From Prorocentrum cordatum (Eukaryota; Sar; Dinophyceae; Prorocentrales; Prorocentraceae), in contig CAUYUJ010016482.1 of assembly GCA_963575745.1 (NCBI GenBank), positions 719,543 to 783,542 of the forward strand: DNA of 64,000 bases. The letters run 5' to 3'. The stretch's first letter is position 1. Every line of letters starts with the position of its first letter. A program made the translations under genes and the position numbers. Positions 21,871 through 31,890 of this stretch are shown piece after piece. Under the pieces are notes generated by a model. It made no database searches, had not been told where the DNA came from, and saw only the letters and a list, made by a program, of their open reading frames with translations.

Positions 21871-22360
21871 TGCGACGGCGGCGACGACGACGAAGACGGC
21901 GTCGACGACGCCGACGACGGCGACGACGGCGGCGGCGACGACGGCGACGACGACGAGGGGGTGCTCGTCGCGGCCAGCCCCCCTCCCCACCCGAGGGGGG
22001 GCGGAGCACGACGAGGGCGGGTGCGCCGGCCGTCGCGTCTCGGGCGAGAGGGCGGGCGTCGTCGGCCGCGTCCGCGTCCGAGGGCGGGGTCGTCGTCGTC
22101 GTCGACGTCGTCGTCGTCGTCCTTGGCGGCCTCGGCGGCGGCGGCCATCGGCCGTCGGCGTCGTCGTCCGCGTCCGTGTCCGAGGGCGTGAGGAGCGGTC
22201 GTCGGGAGCGGATGTCTGAAGCGGTCGTCGGGAACGCGGCGACGACGTCGAAGACCAAGACGACGACGACCACCACCACCGCCACCACCGCCACCACCAC
22301 CACGGCGATGGCGACGACAACCACGGCGACGACGGCGGCGACAGCTGCGGCAGCGACGGG
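21627..22360. repeat. (GTC)n then (GAC)n facing arrays
   Basis: (GTC)n at 21627-21690 with variants to 21780, then (GAC)n at 21836-21958, then (GTC)n again at 22078-22120, then (GAC)/(CCA)n at 22240-22330. Blocks of opposite orientation are self-complementary and could fold into long hairpins. Confidence 0.85.
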
Positions 22361-22539
22361 CGGTGTGCGGCGGCGGCGGGCGGCGTGTGGCGGCGGCATC
22401 TGGCGTCGGGCGGCGTGCGGGCGGCAGCGGCGGGCAGTCGGCGGTCGTGCGGATGCGCCGCGCCGCGCACTAGCTTCTTCCGTCGTCCTTTGATGACGTT
22501 GTAAAGGCGAACTTCAGGTGCTGTGCCAGTGGCGCTCTC

Positions 22540-22645
22540 CTTTCTCCTCCTCTTCCTCCTCCTCCTCCTCCTTCTCGTCCTCCTTCTCATCCTGCGCCTC
22601 CTCCTTCTCGTCCTCCTTCTCATCCTGCGCCTTCGTATCCTCCTC
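22540..22645. repeat. (TCC)n microsatellite with 39-bp duplication
   Basis: CTC triplets followed by two near-identical blocks, CTCCTTCTCGTCCTCCTTCT at 22564 and again at 22603, each leading into CATCCTGCGCC. Confidence 0.85.
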
Positions 22646-22665
22646 GCCCTCCCCTTCGGGAGCAC

Positions 22666-22867
22666 GACCGATCGCAACCACTTCGGACCGATCGTCAACC
22701 ACTTCGGACCGATCGCAACCAGATGCGATCGGTCCAAAGTGATTGCGATATGTTTGGATTGTGTCGATAAGGTTTTGATTTAGGATGAGATCATAAGAGC
22801 GCTTCTGGGTGCAATGAGCTCCCTTAAGCCGCCCAGTGGGAATCTGAACAAGTGGTTGCGATCGGTC
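22666..22867. mobile_element. Fold-back element with 18-bp perfect arms
   Basis: GACCGATCGCAACCACTT at 22666-22683 is the exact reverse complement of 22850-22867. The left end holds three tandem ACTTCGGACCGATCG-type units, and an inverted GCGATCGGTCC lies at about 22727. No ORF. It could be a MITE-like element or locally rearranged tandem repeats. Confidence 0.6.
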
Positions 22868-23017
22868 CGATCACAGACGGCCGATCATGATCTCAGCTAA
22901 ACGCATGTACTTGAGCTCGAACGTGGCCATGATCCGTATACGATTTCCTATGTGATTCGCATACGATTGAAACCGAAATTGAGCGAAAACGCCCGGCGTC
23001 AAACACATTGCATCTCA

Positions 23018-23226
23018 GGAGGGGGAGGAGGAAGCGGAGGAGGAGGAGGAGGAGGAGAAGGAGGAAGGAGGAGGATGAGGAGGAGGAGGAGGAGGAGGAG
23101 GAGGAGGAGGAGGGAGGGAGGGAGGGAAGGAGGGAGGAGGAAAGGAGAAGGAGGAGGGGGAGGAGGAGGAGGGAGGGAGGAGGGGGAGGGGGGGAGGAGG
23201 ATGAGGAGGAGGGAGGAGGAGGGGTA
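23018..23226. repeat. (GGA)n microsatellite
   Basis: About 210 bp of GGA/AGG with GGGA variants. Confidence 0.95.
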
Positions 23227-23600
23227 GGAAAAGGAAGAGGACAGGATGGCAAGGCGGGTAGACGCGGCGGCCCAGACCCGCGACCTCCAGAGGTCTGGAC
23301 GAATTCCCACACGGTAGGTTCGTGCGGCGTCGGCACTCGCAAGGCTTTTGGCACCGCGTCAATCGTTCAACCTTGAATCGATTGCGGCCCCGATCGTTCA
23401 AGGTTTAATTTCGTCGGGTACAGTGGCCCCACCGTGTTCCTCGGTGCTTCCGCGTCGCAGAATGCAGCCTTGAACGCCTTCGTCAACGTTGCCGGCGTGC
23501 CAACGCCGCATGAACCTACAGTAGACCAGCATTGCATACTGAGTCACTTTTAGACAACCCCTGGGCCCGGCGATGGCCCCGGGAGCCCGAAACCACAACA
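23227..23600. other. Spacer with an imperfect hairpin
   Basis: AACCTTGAATCGAT at about 23369 faces ATCGTTCAAGGTT at about 23394 across 9-10 nt. No ORF recognised in the rest. Confidence 0.45.
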
Positions 23601-23840
23601 GATGTTGTCACGACGCCAGGCGGTCTGGGCCTGTGGTGGTTGTGGGAACGATGGCTGGGGGACGTGTGCGCCCTGCGCGGCCTGCGAGACCTTTGGCACC
23701 CGTGTGACACGCAGGACCTGTGGGACCTGTGGGGCTTGCGGGGCAGGCGGGAACGGCGGGATCCTTGGGACTTGTGCGACCTGTGGGAATTGTGGACTTG
23801 TGCGACCTGTGGGACGTACGGGGCCTTTGAAAGCACTGGG
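23601..23840 (+). repeat. TGTGGGACCTG minisatellite (would encode a Cys/Gly-rich peptide)
   Basis: Imperfect 12-15-bp units of the type TGTGGGACCTGTGGG over about 240 bp. One + frame reads CGTCGACGAGG-like Cys/Gly/Thr repeats for 89 codons (23602-23871). No metal-binding spacing is conserved enough to call a protein. Confidence 0.55.
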
Positions 23841-24019
23841 GCCCTTCGTTACCACGATTAGAACCCTCTAGCGCAATGCAACCAGGAACAAAAACATCTC
23901 AGGATGAAAAGACCTCGGAGGGAGGGTTGGACGAGGAGCCGTTGGACGAATGATAAGAGCACATGCGGAGCCTCTTCGCGGGGCTCTCCGTCGATTGGGA
24001 GGCCCTCAGAACTCATCAT

Positions 24020-24310
24020 CACGGCCCCTTCCTCATCATCATCCTCATCCTCCTCCTTTCTCCCTCCTCCTCTGCCTCGCCCTCCTCCCCCTCACCATCC
24101 TTCCTCCTTCCTCCGCCCTCCTTGTCGTCCTCCCTCCTGCTCCCTCCCCCGCCACTCTCCCTCCTCCCTCCCCTCTCCTCATCCTCCCTCCTCCCTCCCC
24201 TCTCCTACTCACAATCAACAGTATCATCGTTAACATCGTCGCCACCACGTCATCACTGCCACATGGCCACAACCATCATCATCAGCATCTTCGCCTTCAT
24301 CTTCGTCTTC
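24020..24310. repeat. (TCC)n then (CAT)n tract
   Basis: TCC/CTC with CATC interruptions over 24030-24215, then ATCATC words to 24310. Confidence 0.85.
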
Positions 24311-24375
24311 AGCCCTCCTCCGGGATGCCAGAAGTAGCGCTAGAGGCAGCAGCGCACGCCCACTAAAGGCAGCGG

Positions 24376-24505
24376 CGCTGAAAAGGCTTCAGAGAAGCTT
24401 CTGAAAGGCTTCAGAGAAGCCCCAGAGAAGCCCCTGATAAGGCTTCAGAGAAGCTTCTGAAAAGGCATCAGCGAAGCCTCTGAAAGGCTTCAGAGAAGCC
24501 TCCAT
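24376..24505. repeat. AGGCTTCAGAGAAGC short tandem repeat
   Basis: Six or seven imperfect 16-22-bp units of the form AAGGCTTCAGAGAAGCTTCTG. Each carries the self-complementary AGAAGCTTCT or part of it, so the array is hairpin-prone. Confidence 0.75.
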
Positions 24506-24556
24506 GTTTCCACCGACGGGGGATGCTGTGGGGCTCTGCTCGACCATATATGGAGG

Positions 24557-25036
24557 GTGGTACCAGCATCTCGACCAGGTGTGCCCTCCGTGGCCCATGC
24601 ATCTTGTTTTGGGGAGCCAGCTCTGACTGCTGGCCTCCCGCTCTTTTCCTCGCTTGCTTCATGCCGCCCGGAGTCCTTCGGGCGCTCAGTTCGAGCCCTT
24701 TGGTTGCACGTCGAGGCCCCCTTCGAGGCGTTCGCGACAGCATTTGCTTGTGCCGATCCTTGTGCGTACGATGCTCCAATTCATGTTGGCCTTGACCACC
24801 AGAAGCAACTTCCAGCACCAGGAGAGTACCGAAGCCGGAGGGTTTCCACGTGTCGGGCCCTGGGAGGCGAGACTCGTTCGACGCTGTTTCGATACTTTTT
24901 CTGGGCGCTCGAAATCCTTTCTGGGATGTGGTCCTTCAGAAGGGTAGGAGCAACATACAGTCGGGGCGCTGAAGAAGGAACCCTTCTCGTTGGGGAGGGG
25001 CTCCGTGTTCCTTCATTGTTTCACAGTTTGCCCTAG
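24557..25036 (+). CDS. Doubtful hypothetical ORF
   Basis: A 159-codon frame with mixed composition (Cys, Trp and Phe present) and no domain recognised. Its last quarter overlaps a fold-back element (24953-25138), which argues against conserved coding. Kept only because length and composition are not repeat-driven. Confidence 0.15.
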   Translation: MVPASRPGVPSVAHASCFGEPALTAGLPLFSSLASCRPESFGRSVRALWLHVEAPFEAFATAFACADPCAYDAPIHVGLDHQKQLPAPGEYRSRRVSTCRALGGETRSTLFRYFFWALEILSGMWSFRRVGATYSRGAEEGTLLVGEGLRVPSLFHSLP

Positions 25037-25138
25037 GTTTTCTTCAGATTTTCGATGGGAAATCAAAGTTTAACTTATGGATAAAAGGGGCCTCGTTCCT
25101 TATTTAGGGTTCCTTAGGTCAACGCCCCGACTGTAGGA
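24953..25138. mobile_element. Fold-back (MITE-like) element, about 185 bp
   Basis: TACAGTCGGGGCG at 24956-24968 is the exact reverse complement of 25123-25135. The arms continue imperfectly inward (GAAGGAACCC against GGGTTCCTTA). The interior is AT-richer than its surroundings. No ORF. Confidence 0.65.
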
Positions 25139-25224
25139 TGTGGGCCCCCGGGGGCCGTGGCCGGGCCCACGGGGCCACACGGTGGAGGCCCGTGCCAGAA
25201 AAGAGCACCCTGCTCGCCTCCGGG

Positions 25225-25395
25225 GTGCCCCCTCCTCCTCCTCCTCCACCTCCTCCTCCATCTCCTCCTCCTCCTCCTCCTCCTCCTCCTCCTCCTCGTC
25301 CTCCTCCTCCTCCTTCTCCTCCATTTCCTCCTCCATCATCTCCTCCTCCTCCTCCTCCTCCTCCTCCTCCTCCATCTCCTCCTCCCCTCCTCCTC
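25225..25395. repeat. (TCC)n microsatellite
   Basis: CTC triplets with CAT/CGT interruptions, running directly into the 90-bp repeat. Confidence 0.95.
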
Positions 25396-25400
25396 CTCCT

Positions 25401-25613
25401 GCGGCGGGCGTGACGTTCCCACACCGAAAGTCCACCCTGCTCGCCTCCGGGCTGCCCCGGGCTCTGCTTGGGCTTCGGTGGGGTTTTGCTGCGGCGGGCG
25501 TGACGTTCCCACACCGAAAGTCCATCCTGCTCGCCTCCGGGCTGCCCCGGGCTCTGCTTGGGCTTCGGTGGGGTTTTGCTGCGGCGGGCGTGACGTTCCC
25601 ACACCAAAAGTCC
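25401..25613 (+). repeat. 90-bp tandem repeat, about 2.4 copies
   Basis: Units begin GCGGCGGGCGTGACGTTCCC at 25401, 25491 and 25581, exactly 90 bp apart; copies 1 and 2 are nearly identical. A partial relative (CACCCTGCTCGCCTCCGG) sits before the CTC tract at about 25206, so the microsatellite appears to have expanded inside a unit. Confidence 0.9.
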
Positions 25614-26104
25614 AGGGGCGTCCTTGGGGTCTGGGGGACGGGTTTCTCGTGGAAGGTCTCTTGTGGTCGGGCCCCTGCTGCAATACATGCATCCGGGGCG
25701 AAGAACTCCCTCTTGAGAAGAAGTCGGGACCTCCAGGGTGCACGACTTGAACAGATCGGCGGACGCCGAAGATGCAAACAAATGCGTGAACGTTAATTTT
25801 CGGAGCTCCGCGCGGATTTCCTGGAGCAGCGTTGGGCCCAGCGCCGATCCAAGACATCCCTCCGGAGTTATAGCAAGTTTGCGACCATGCAGTGGCTTGT
25901 TCCTGAAGGATGTCAGGGATCGATCAGGGATCTCCCTTTCAGCATGTTCGCGCTTATGCAGTTGCGTTGAAACGTCAAGGATGTCAAGGATCGTCTTATA
26001 GCGTCGCGGTGTGCACTGAAACGAACGTCGTGGCGCCCAGTACGCCATCTGCGGCGGCAAGCCATGGGAGCTTGGAGTCCCCTCACCACTCCGTCTTGAG
26101 CGTC
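25614..26104. other. Spacer with a half copy of the GCGCGGATTTC fold-back family
   Basis: 25800-25850 (GGAGCTCCGCGCGGATTTCC...) matches one arm of the elements at 32412-32560 and 57030-57225, without a partner arm. The rest is unremarkable. Confidence 0.5.
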
Positions 26105-26216
26105 GATTAGCGTCTGGAGTCGATGAGTTAGCGCCGATGTAGCGTCGGTTTGAGTCGATTTGCGTCGATTTAGCGTCGAATCGCATAGATTTAGCGTCGA
26201 TTAGCGTCGATTCGCA
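26105..26216. repeat. TTAGCGTCGA short repeat
   Basis: About ten imperfect units of GCGTCGATTTA/GCGTCGATTA. Confidence 0.8.
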
Positions 26217-26493
26217 AAAGCCGACAAGACGGTGTGGGAGGCTCCCATGAGCTGCCACCGAACGCCATCCAGACCCGCCAGTTCTCAGAGATTCCCGATC
26301 ATGTTCTCATCAGGACCCATTTTCATCTCCCGCATCTGTCGTGTCTCCGAGGTGTCGGCGCCACTCCGAGGGTCTGGCCGGTGACTGGTGCTCGCCTCCA
26401 CGGAGGTTGAGCCGCCCGTTAGGAGGTTCACAGGTCGGGGGGGGGATTCCAAGGGGGTGCTAGGGAACGAAGCAAGCGGGAAGCCCACTATAT

Positions 26494-26940
26494 ATGCGCT
26501 GCGCGTCCATGCGCGGCGCGGCAGCCGGCAGCCCTGATGGGCGAGCCCGGGTGAGCCATTTTTCATCCCGGCTGCCGTTGTGCAGTTTTGGGCAAGGCCG
26601 CGCTGGCTGGAAGCGCTGCCCCGCGCCCCCCCGCGCAGGCCTTCGCCTCAGCGTTGCCGCAGGGCGGCGTGCGCAGGCGGGCCCAGCTCGCAGCATTTGG
26701 CAGCTGGCGGCTGGGCCCCCAGCCCAGCCCAGCCATGACCTCCTGATGTTCTTGAAGACGCCTGCGCACGGGGCCGACCTGGCAGCGCGCTGGGCCGACG
26801 CCGCGGCATTGCCTTCGGCAGGCCCAAACCAAACCGGAATAACACCTAAATTCGAGTTACCAGTCAGACCTAAATCAGACTTGGGTCTCAGGGCCAATCA
26901 TCCAGAGTCCCAGTCAGACCTTAATCAAAATTGGTGTTGA
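26494..26940 (+). CDS. Doubtful hypothetical ORF
   Basis: A 148-codon frame from ATG 26494, Ala/Arg/Pro/Ser-rich, no domain recognised. It ends in an imperfect CCAGTCAGACCTAAATCAGA-type repeat (26860-26985). Existence as a gene is uncertain. Confidence 0.2.
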   Translation: MRCASMRGAAAGSPDGRARVSHFSSRLPLCSFGQGRAGWKRCPAPPRAGLRLSVAAGRRAQAGPARSIWQLAAGPPAQPSHDLLMFLKTPAHGADLAARWADAAALPSAGPNQTGITPKFELPVRPKSDLGLRANHPESQSDLNQNWC

Positions 26941-26986
26941 GGGCCAGATTTGAATCGTAATTCCAGCGCAGACATCAATCAGACCT

Positions 26987-27287
26987 TCAGAGTCTGCCTC
27001 CAAAAGACACACTCGAGGTTCGACCGTCACTGTCCACGAGAAGCCGCAGAAGCTTATTTTGCTTCTTGCTGGTGTGCTCGTTGATCGGCGACTCTTGGAC
27101 GTCCTCGCCGTGGACGATCCAGGAGGGCTTCTTCGCGAAGCTGAACAGCGTTTTGGTGAGCCGCGCCCTGGCGGCATCCTCCTCTGCATCGTCGCCCACG
27201 GCGAGGTCGGGGCCGCGACTGAGCTTTGCGAGGGCGGGCCGCGGCCCATAGGGCGCGAACGAGCCAAAACGAGCCAAAACGAGCCAT
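26987..27287 (-). CDS. Possible exon or retrogene fragment on the - strand
   Basis: Read on -, a frame of about 95 codons has varied, charged, coding-like composition: ARLTKTLFSFAKKPSWIVHG and SPINEHTSKKQNKLLRLLVD. It is open from a TTG at 27277 to a stop at 26987. The upstream ATG (27287) opens a different frame. The start region is three repeats of the 10-mer GTTTTGGCTC. No family recognised. Confidence 0.3.
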
Positions 27288-27289
27288 AG

Positions 27290-27834
27290 GAGAAAAGGGG
27301 GGGAGAGGAGGAGGATAGATAGTATCTATGGGAGGGCGAGGATACGCATTGTGAAGACAGCCTGCCCTCCATCCGCGAAGCTGCCGCGAACTTTGAAGGA
27401 CGAGCGCGCGCGGCTTTAAGGCGAGAGCAACATTGTGAAAACGCGCCGCCCTCCATGCTTGAAACTGCCGCTAATTTACAAGATGACTATTGGCGTTTCC
27501 CGTATCGTTTTCTTTGCCTTCTTTCTCCTCGTCCTCATCCTCGTGCTCGTCATCGTGTTGATCATCATTTTCGCCCTCCTCCTTCATATCATTATCGTCA
27601 CCAGCACCATCATCATAATCGTCGTCGTCGTCATCATCAGCTTCGTCATCAGTATCAGCAGTTGCAACATCATCATCATGTGCATCCTCGTCCTCAGCAT
27701 CAACACCATCATCCGCATCCTCCTCGCACTTCCCCCTCTTCCTTTTCCTTATCATCCTACGCCTCTTTTATCGTTTTCCCATCCGTGCGGCGGCCGCGCT
27801 TCCGCCAATTCTTCTGCGCGTTCGAAGGCTGTCG
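27290..27834. other. Spacer with CAT/ATC-rich stretch
   Basis: Two related sequences, CATTGTGAAGACAGCCTGCCC (27349) and CATTGTGAAAACGCGCCGCCC (27431), are followed by TCATCATC/GTCGTC-rich DNA at 27525-27730. No gene recognised. Confidence 0.45.
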
Positions 27835-28338
27835 CCTCCTCCTCCTCGTCCTCCTCGCCCTCCTCCTCCTCCTCCTCCTCCTCCTCCTCCTCCTCCTCCT
27901 CCTCCTCCTCCTCCTCCTGTGCGCGTGGATATGTTTTTTATCCCCTTCCGCTTCCTTCGCCCATGCCCCCCTTCTCTTGTTTCCTCCCGGTCCGGCCTCT
28001 TTATCTTTCTCATGGGTTCACCTCTCTTTCGGTTTTTTCGCCCGCATTCCCCGTCCTCGCCATCGTCGTCGTCGTGATCATCGTAAGCTCTTCCTCCTTC
28101 TCCTTCTCCTCCCCTCCTCCTCCTTCCCCTGCTCCGAGGTCCTTTTCTCCTCCTCGCCGTCGCCGTCTCCCTCCCCCTCCTCCTCCTCCTCCTCCTCCAC
28201 CTCCTCCTCCACCTCCTCCTCCTCGTCCTCTTCTCCTCGTCTTTCTCCTCGTCTTTCTCCTCTTTCTCCTCCTCCTCCTCCTCCTCCTCCTCCTCCTCCT
28301 CCTCCTCCTCCTCCTCCTCCTCCTCCTCCTCCTCCTCC
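27835..28338. repeat. Two (CTC)n tracts
   Basis: Pure CTC at about 27836-27917 and again at 28088-28338 with TTTCTCCTCGTC interruptions. Between them is a C/T-rich spacer. Confidence 0.95.
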
Positions 28339-28494
28339 TACTGTCGGGGGGGAGGGTCTAGATCGGGCGTCGGGGGGCTCGAGCCCCCCGCGGGCTCCTC
28401 GGCCGCGCGCTGCGCCTTGGCCAGCATCTCCGCACTGTTCTCCGCCAGCATCTGGGGAGGAGCATGGAACTCCCCCCTTTTCGAAAGTTTCCCG

Positions 28495-28640
28495 CAGCCT
28501 CCCCGGAATTTTCGCGCGGCGCGCCTGCCTCCCTGGATGGGGAAGGATTTCGCGGGAAGGTTGCGGGAGCACTTCGGGGGGGTCGCGGGAAGATGTCGGG
28601 AACATGTCGGGAAGTCTGCGGGAAGGTCGCTGTGGATCCC
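28495..28640. repeat. CGGGAAG-type short repeat
   Basis: About 10-14-bp imperfect units (TCGCGGGAAGATG, TCGGGAACATG, TCGGGAAGTCTG). Confidence 0.65.
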
Positions 28641-28647
28641 CCACCTG

Positions 28648-30020
28648 TGACCATTGTTTTTTTTTCAATTGAAGTGTTTCCCCCCGTGCTCACACCCTGT
28701 TCTTTTATCAGGGAAAGCTGCGAGACTCAAACTGGGCCCCTGGCCCCCGGTTTACAACAACAGCGGCCGCCTGATAGTTCCTCTCTATTGATTCCTAAAT
28801 CGCGCTCTCGCGCGGGACGTCCTCACAGTTCATGTACACATCGCGCTTTCGCGTGGGCTTTCCTCTCAATCTATTCAGACGATGCGCCCTCGGCGCTCAG
28901 GAATCACGCTCTCGCTCTGGATTTTCTTACAATTTACTTGGGAATCGCGCTATCGTTCGAGACGTCCTCGCGATTCATGCAGGGCCCACGCTTCAGCAAC
29001 CCGCCTGCTCGACCTCGTCGCCTGGGCCCGCCTTCCCGACCTGCCCGCTATGGGTCTGCCCACCCGATCTGCCCATCTGGTTCTACCACTTGTTTTCTGA
29101 TCCTTGCCCCCTTTTTGCTATTTTCTCTCGTGCTCCAGTCTTTCCCTCCCCCTTCCACCCGTCCTCTCTTCCCTTGCCTTAGGGGCTGCACTACGTGCGC
29201 GTGGCATGTAAGGAAGATTTCCCCCAAGGGGGTACGATCGAAGACGACGAGGGCGGGTACCGAGGGCTTGGGGTATACGTGTTGATTGGCACGTGAGCAA
29301 ATACGAGCGAACAGTCTCAAAGTGATTGTTGTTGTTGCTGCTGTTTTTGCTGAACTCCCACTACTACATAATAATTTGTGTTGGTCCACCTCCTCTGGTG
29401 ACCACTGTGTTTTTTCAATTGAAGTGCTTCCCCTGGGGTTCGCACCCTGTTCTTTTATCAGGGAAAGTCACGGGGCTCAAACTGTGCCCCTGGCCCCAGG
29501 TTTACAACAACAGCGGCTGCCGCCTGATATTTCCTCAAAATGTATTACCACATCGCGCTCTTGCGCGGGACGTCCTCACAATGCATGTACGCATCGCGCT
29601 CTCGCGTGGGACTCCTTCGCAATTTGTTCAGACGATGCGCCTTCGGCGCTCAGGAATCACGCTCTCGCTCTGGCTTCTCTTACGATTTACTTGGGAATCG
29701 CGCTATCGCTCGGGATTCATGCAGGGCCCACGCTTCAGCAACCCGCCTGCTCGACCTCGTCGCCTGGGCCCGCCTTCCCGACCTGCCCGCTATGGGTCTG
29801 CCCACCCGATCTGCCCATCTGGTTCTACCACTTGTTTTCTGATCCTTGCCCCCTTCCTGTTAATTTCTTTCGTGCTCCATTCTTCTCCCTCCCCCTTCCA
29901 CCCGTCCTATCTTCCCCCAAGGGGGTACGATCGAAGACGACGAGGGCGGGTACCGAGGGCTTGGCATATACGTATTGATTGGCCCGCGAGCAGATAGGAG
30001 CGAACAGTCTTAAAATGATT
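28648..30020 (+). repeat. Tandem duplication, unit about 750 bp, two copies
   Basis: Copy 1 begins near 28652 and copy 2 near 29402, each with TTTTTTCAATTGAAGTG then TCTTTTATCAGGGAAAG, and each ends with the run AAGGGGGTACGATCGAAGACG (28226 bp-equivalent positions 29226 and 29919) and GAGCGAACAGTCT. Inside each copy is a ladder of CGCGCTCTCGCGCGGGACGTCCTCACA-like units about 45-60 bp apart, written here only in part. Differences are scattered substitutions plus small deletions in copy 2. Confidence 0.85.
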
Positions 30021-30480
30021 GTTGTTTCTGAAAACGAGGCTCCGGCGCGAGCGTTGGCTTGAGTGTAAAAGTGTGCCCTTGGAGGCCAGGCAGCACCGAC
30101 AACAGCTTCCGCTCGATACTTCCTCACAATTCACCCCGAGACACCCTGGCCAGAGAGGCCCCCGAACTCAGGAATGGCGCTCTTGAGACTTCTTCAATCA
30201 AGTTGGCGGAGGCTCAGCCACGACGACAGGGGCTCCTGCTCGATACTTCCTCACGATTTACTCCGAGAGCCCCTGGCGAGGAAGGCCCCTGAACTCGGGA
30301 ACGGCGCTCTCGCTCGAGACTGTCTCGCGATTCAGTCACATTGGTGGAGGCCCAACTACGACGACAAGGGCTCTTGTTCGATACTTCCTCAACCCACACC
30401 AGAAATCAATGGACGTCCTGGGGTCTCAGAGTCGAGCTTCGTGTGCCAGGCCTTTTGTGGTCGAGCTCTTACTGCAATGC
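30021..30480 (+). repeat. Diverged ladder related to the 750-bp unit
   Basis: Contains several CTCGATACTTCCTCACRATT units (30113, 30239) and GGCGCTCTCGCTCGAGACTG (30303), the same motifs as in the duplication before it, at lower similarity. Confidence 0.6.
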
Positions 30481-30858
30481 TTCCGACGACGACCTCTCGG
30501 CAGCTGCCTCCCAACACGTTGGAGTTCGCCCCGCTTCCCGCCCTCTCCTCCCGCGCGCCGCACGCCGCCCCCCCCCCCCCCCCCGTGACCGCCCCCCGAG
30601 GCAGAGCCCGTCGGCGACGCCAAGAAGTTCAGGATAAAGGCCCCCCGCTGCCCCCCGGGAGGAGGAGGAGGAGGAGGAGGAGGAGGAGGGGTCCCTTTGG
30701 GAGCCCCTCGCCGCCACGGCCAGAGGGTCGCCTCGAGGTGTTGGCCGGAACGCGCCCCAGGAGAGGCCTGGGGAGCAGCGGTCTCGGTGTACGGGCGTTC
30801 TCCGAGCTTAGTTATGACTGTGTGGGTCTCACTTTCAGGAAGCACGCCTGCCCGGGAG
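30481..30858. other. GC-rich spacer
   Basis: A C-run at 30570-30585 and a short (GGA)n at 30660-30690. No gene recognised. Confidence 0.4.
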
Positions 30859-30861
30859 GCG

Positions 30862-30905
30862 GCAACAATGGGATGCCTGCCCGGGAGGCGGCATCCCATT
30901 GTTGC
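30862..30905. repeat. Perfect 16-bp hairpin
   Basis: GCAACAATGGGATGCC at 30862-30877 faces its exact complement at 30890-30905 across TGCCCGGGAGGC. The loop sequence also occurs just upstream (30848), so a duplication with inversion is likely. Confidence 0.85.
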
Positions 30906-31027
30906 ATTTTGCTCCCGCCGCGTCGCATCCCGGGGGGGGGGGTGAGGCCACGTTTTCTCGGTTCTCAGGCGATCGCGAACATGGGTCAAGGGGGCGTGGA
31001 TTGGCGACTGGTCCCTACTCCATGGGA

Positions 31028-31185
31028 AATCGCAGATTTCCGCCGCCGAACGAAGCGGAACCCGCCGCGTTTTGGGGAGGGCACCTCCCCCGATCCATGG
31101 ACTTGGCGACCGCGCGCCAAATCCACGGATCGCTCATCCGTGTTTGCGCGCCCCCGAGCTTCTCGGTCGGCGGTGTTTCAGCGTC
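31028..31185. mobile_element. Fold-back element, about 155 bp
   Basis: CGATCCATGGACTTGGCG at 31091-31108 pairs with 31115-31132 (16 of 18). Imperfect pairing continues outward to about 31040 and 31180 (CCGCCGAACGA against TCGGTCGGCGG). No ORF. Confidence 0.6.
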
Positions 31186-31569
31186 AGGGTGCCGTCCAGC
31201 AGCTGCGCCTCGCCGAGAGCATTCCGGGGGTGCCTGGATTGTCTCGAACGGCCGCCAGAGAGCCGAGCTGTGGCCCGGAGCCCAGTCGGCATGCACGTCG
31301 GTCGTTGAAAGCAGGTGCTTGTGGATCCCCAGGTCCCATTCCGCTTTAGGCCCCCTCCTATTTCAAGAACCGGCATGGTTTTGATGTGCGTTCGCATTCT
31401 CTGGGAGGGCCGGGAGCCAATCTACGTTCTCCGCCTTCCTGCTTCCTGTTTTCTGCTTCGTCCGACCGACGTGTACATCCTGAGATCCGAGGTTCCGAAA
31501 CATCGGAGCGGCTGGTCTGCGGCCGTTTTCGGCCTCCGCATTTCGGCACACCCCTCAAAAGGTTTCGGC

Positions 31570-31890
31570 TCCCCAGGTAGCTCCACATACGACCCGAGCG
31601 GGTGCGTCCGCATGGCGGCGCCGTGCCCATGTCGCACACCTGCCCCTCCCCCCGGGAGCCCCACTGAGGGCTCCACTGGGCGCGTCCGCATGGCGGCGCC
31701 ACACCCTAAGCGAGCTCGACCTACAGTCCTCAGGCGAGGTGCCCCCACGCCGCCTTCGCGCCCATTCTCGGCGCATCCCCCACACGTTTTGTGCCCTACC
31801 AGGGGGCTCCACCTATTGCCCACTGGGGGTGCTCGCAGGGCGCCGCCGCGCTCATGTCGGCGCCAGGCGGAGGGTGCCCAGTAGGGAGCT
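31570..31890 (+). repeat. 90-bp satellite family, diverged locus
   Basis: About three to four units with the words GGGGGCTCCACCT, GCGTCCGCATGGCGGCGCC and CACACGTTTTGTGCCC, matching the better-kept loci at 34.6, 50.4 and 52.2 kb. Confidence 0.7.

Noticed and set aside
22893-23376. Gly/Glu/Arg-rich proteins over GGA and CTC tracts here and elsewhere
   Set aside because: Every triplet tract gives poly-Glu, poly-Gly/Arg, poly-Pro, poly-Ser or poly-Leu frames; none has flanking coding-like sequence in the same frame.
23602-23871. Metallothionein-like Cys-rich small protein
   Set aside because: The Cys/Gly pattern arises from a TGTGGGACCTG minisatellite, with no start context or conserved CxC/CxxC spacing.
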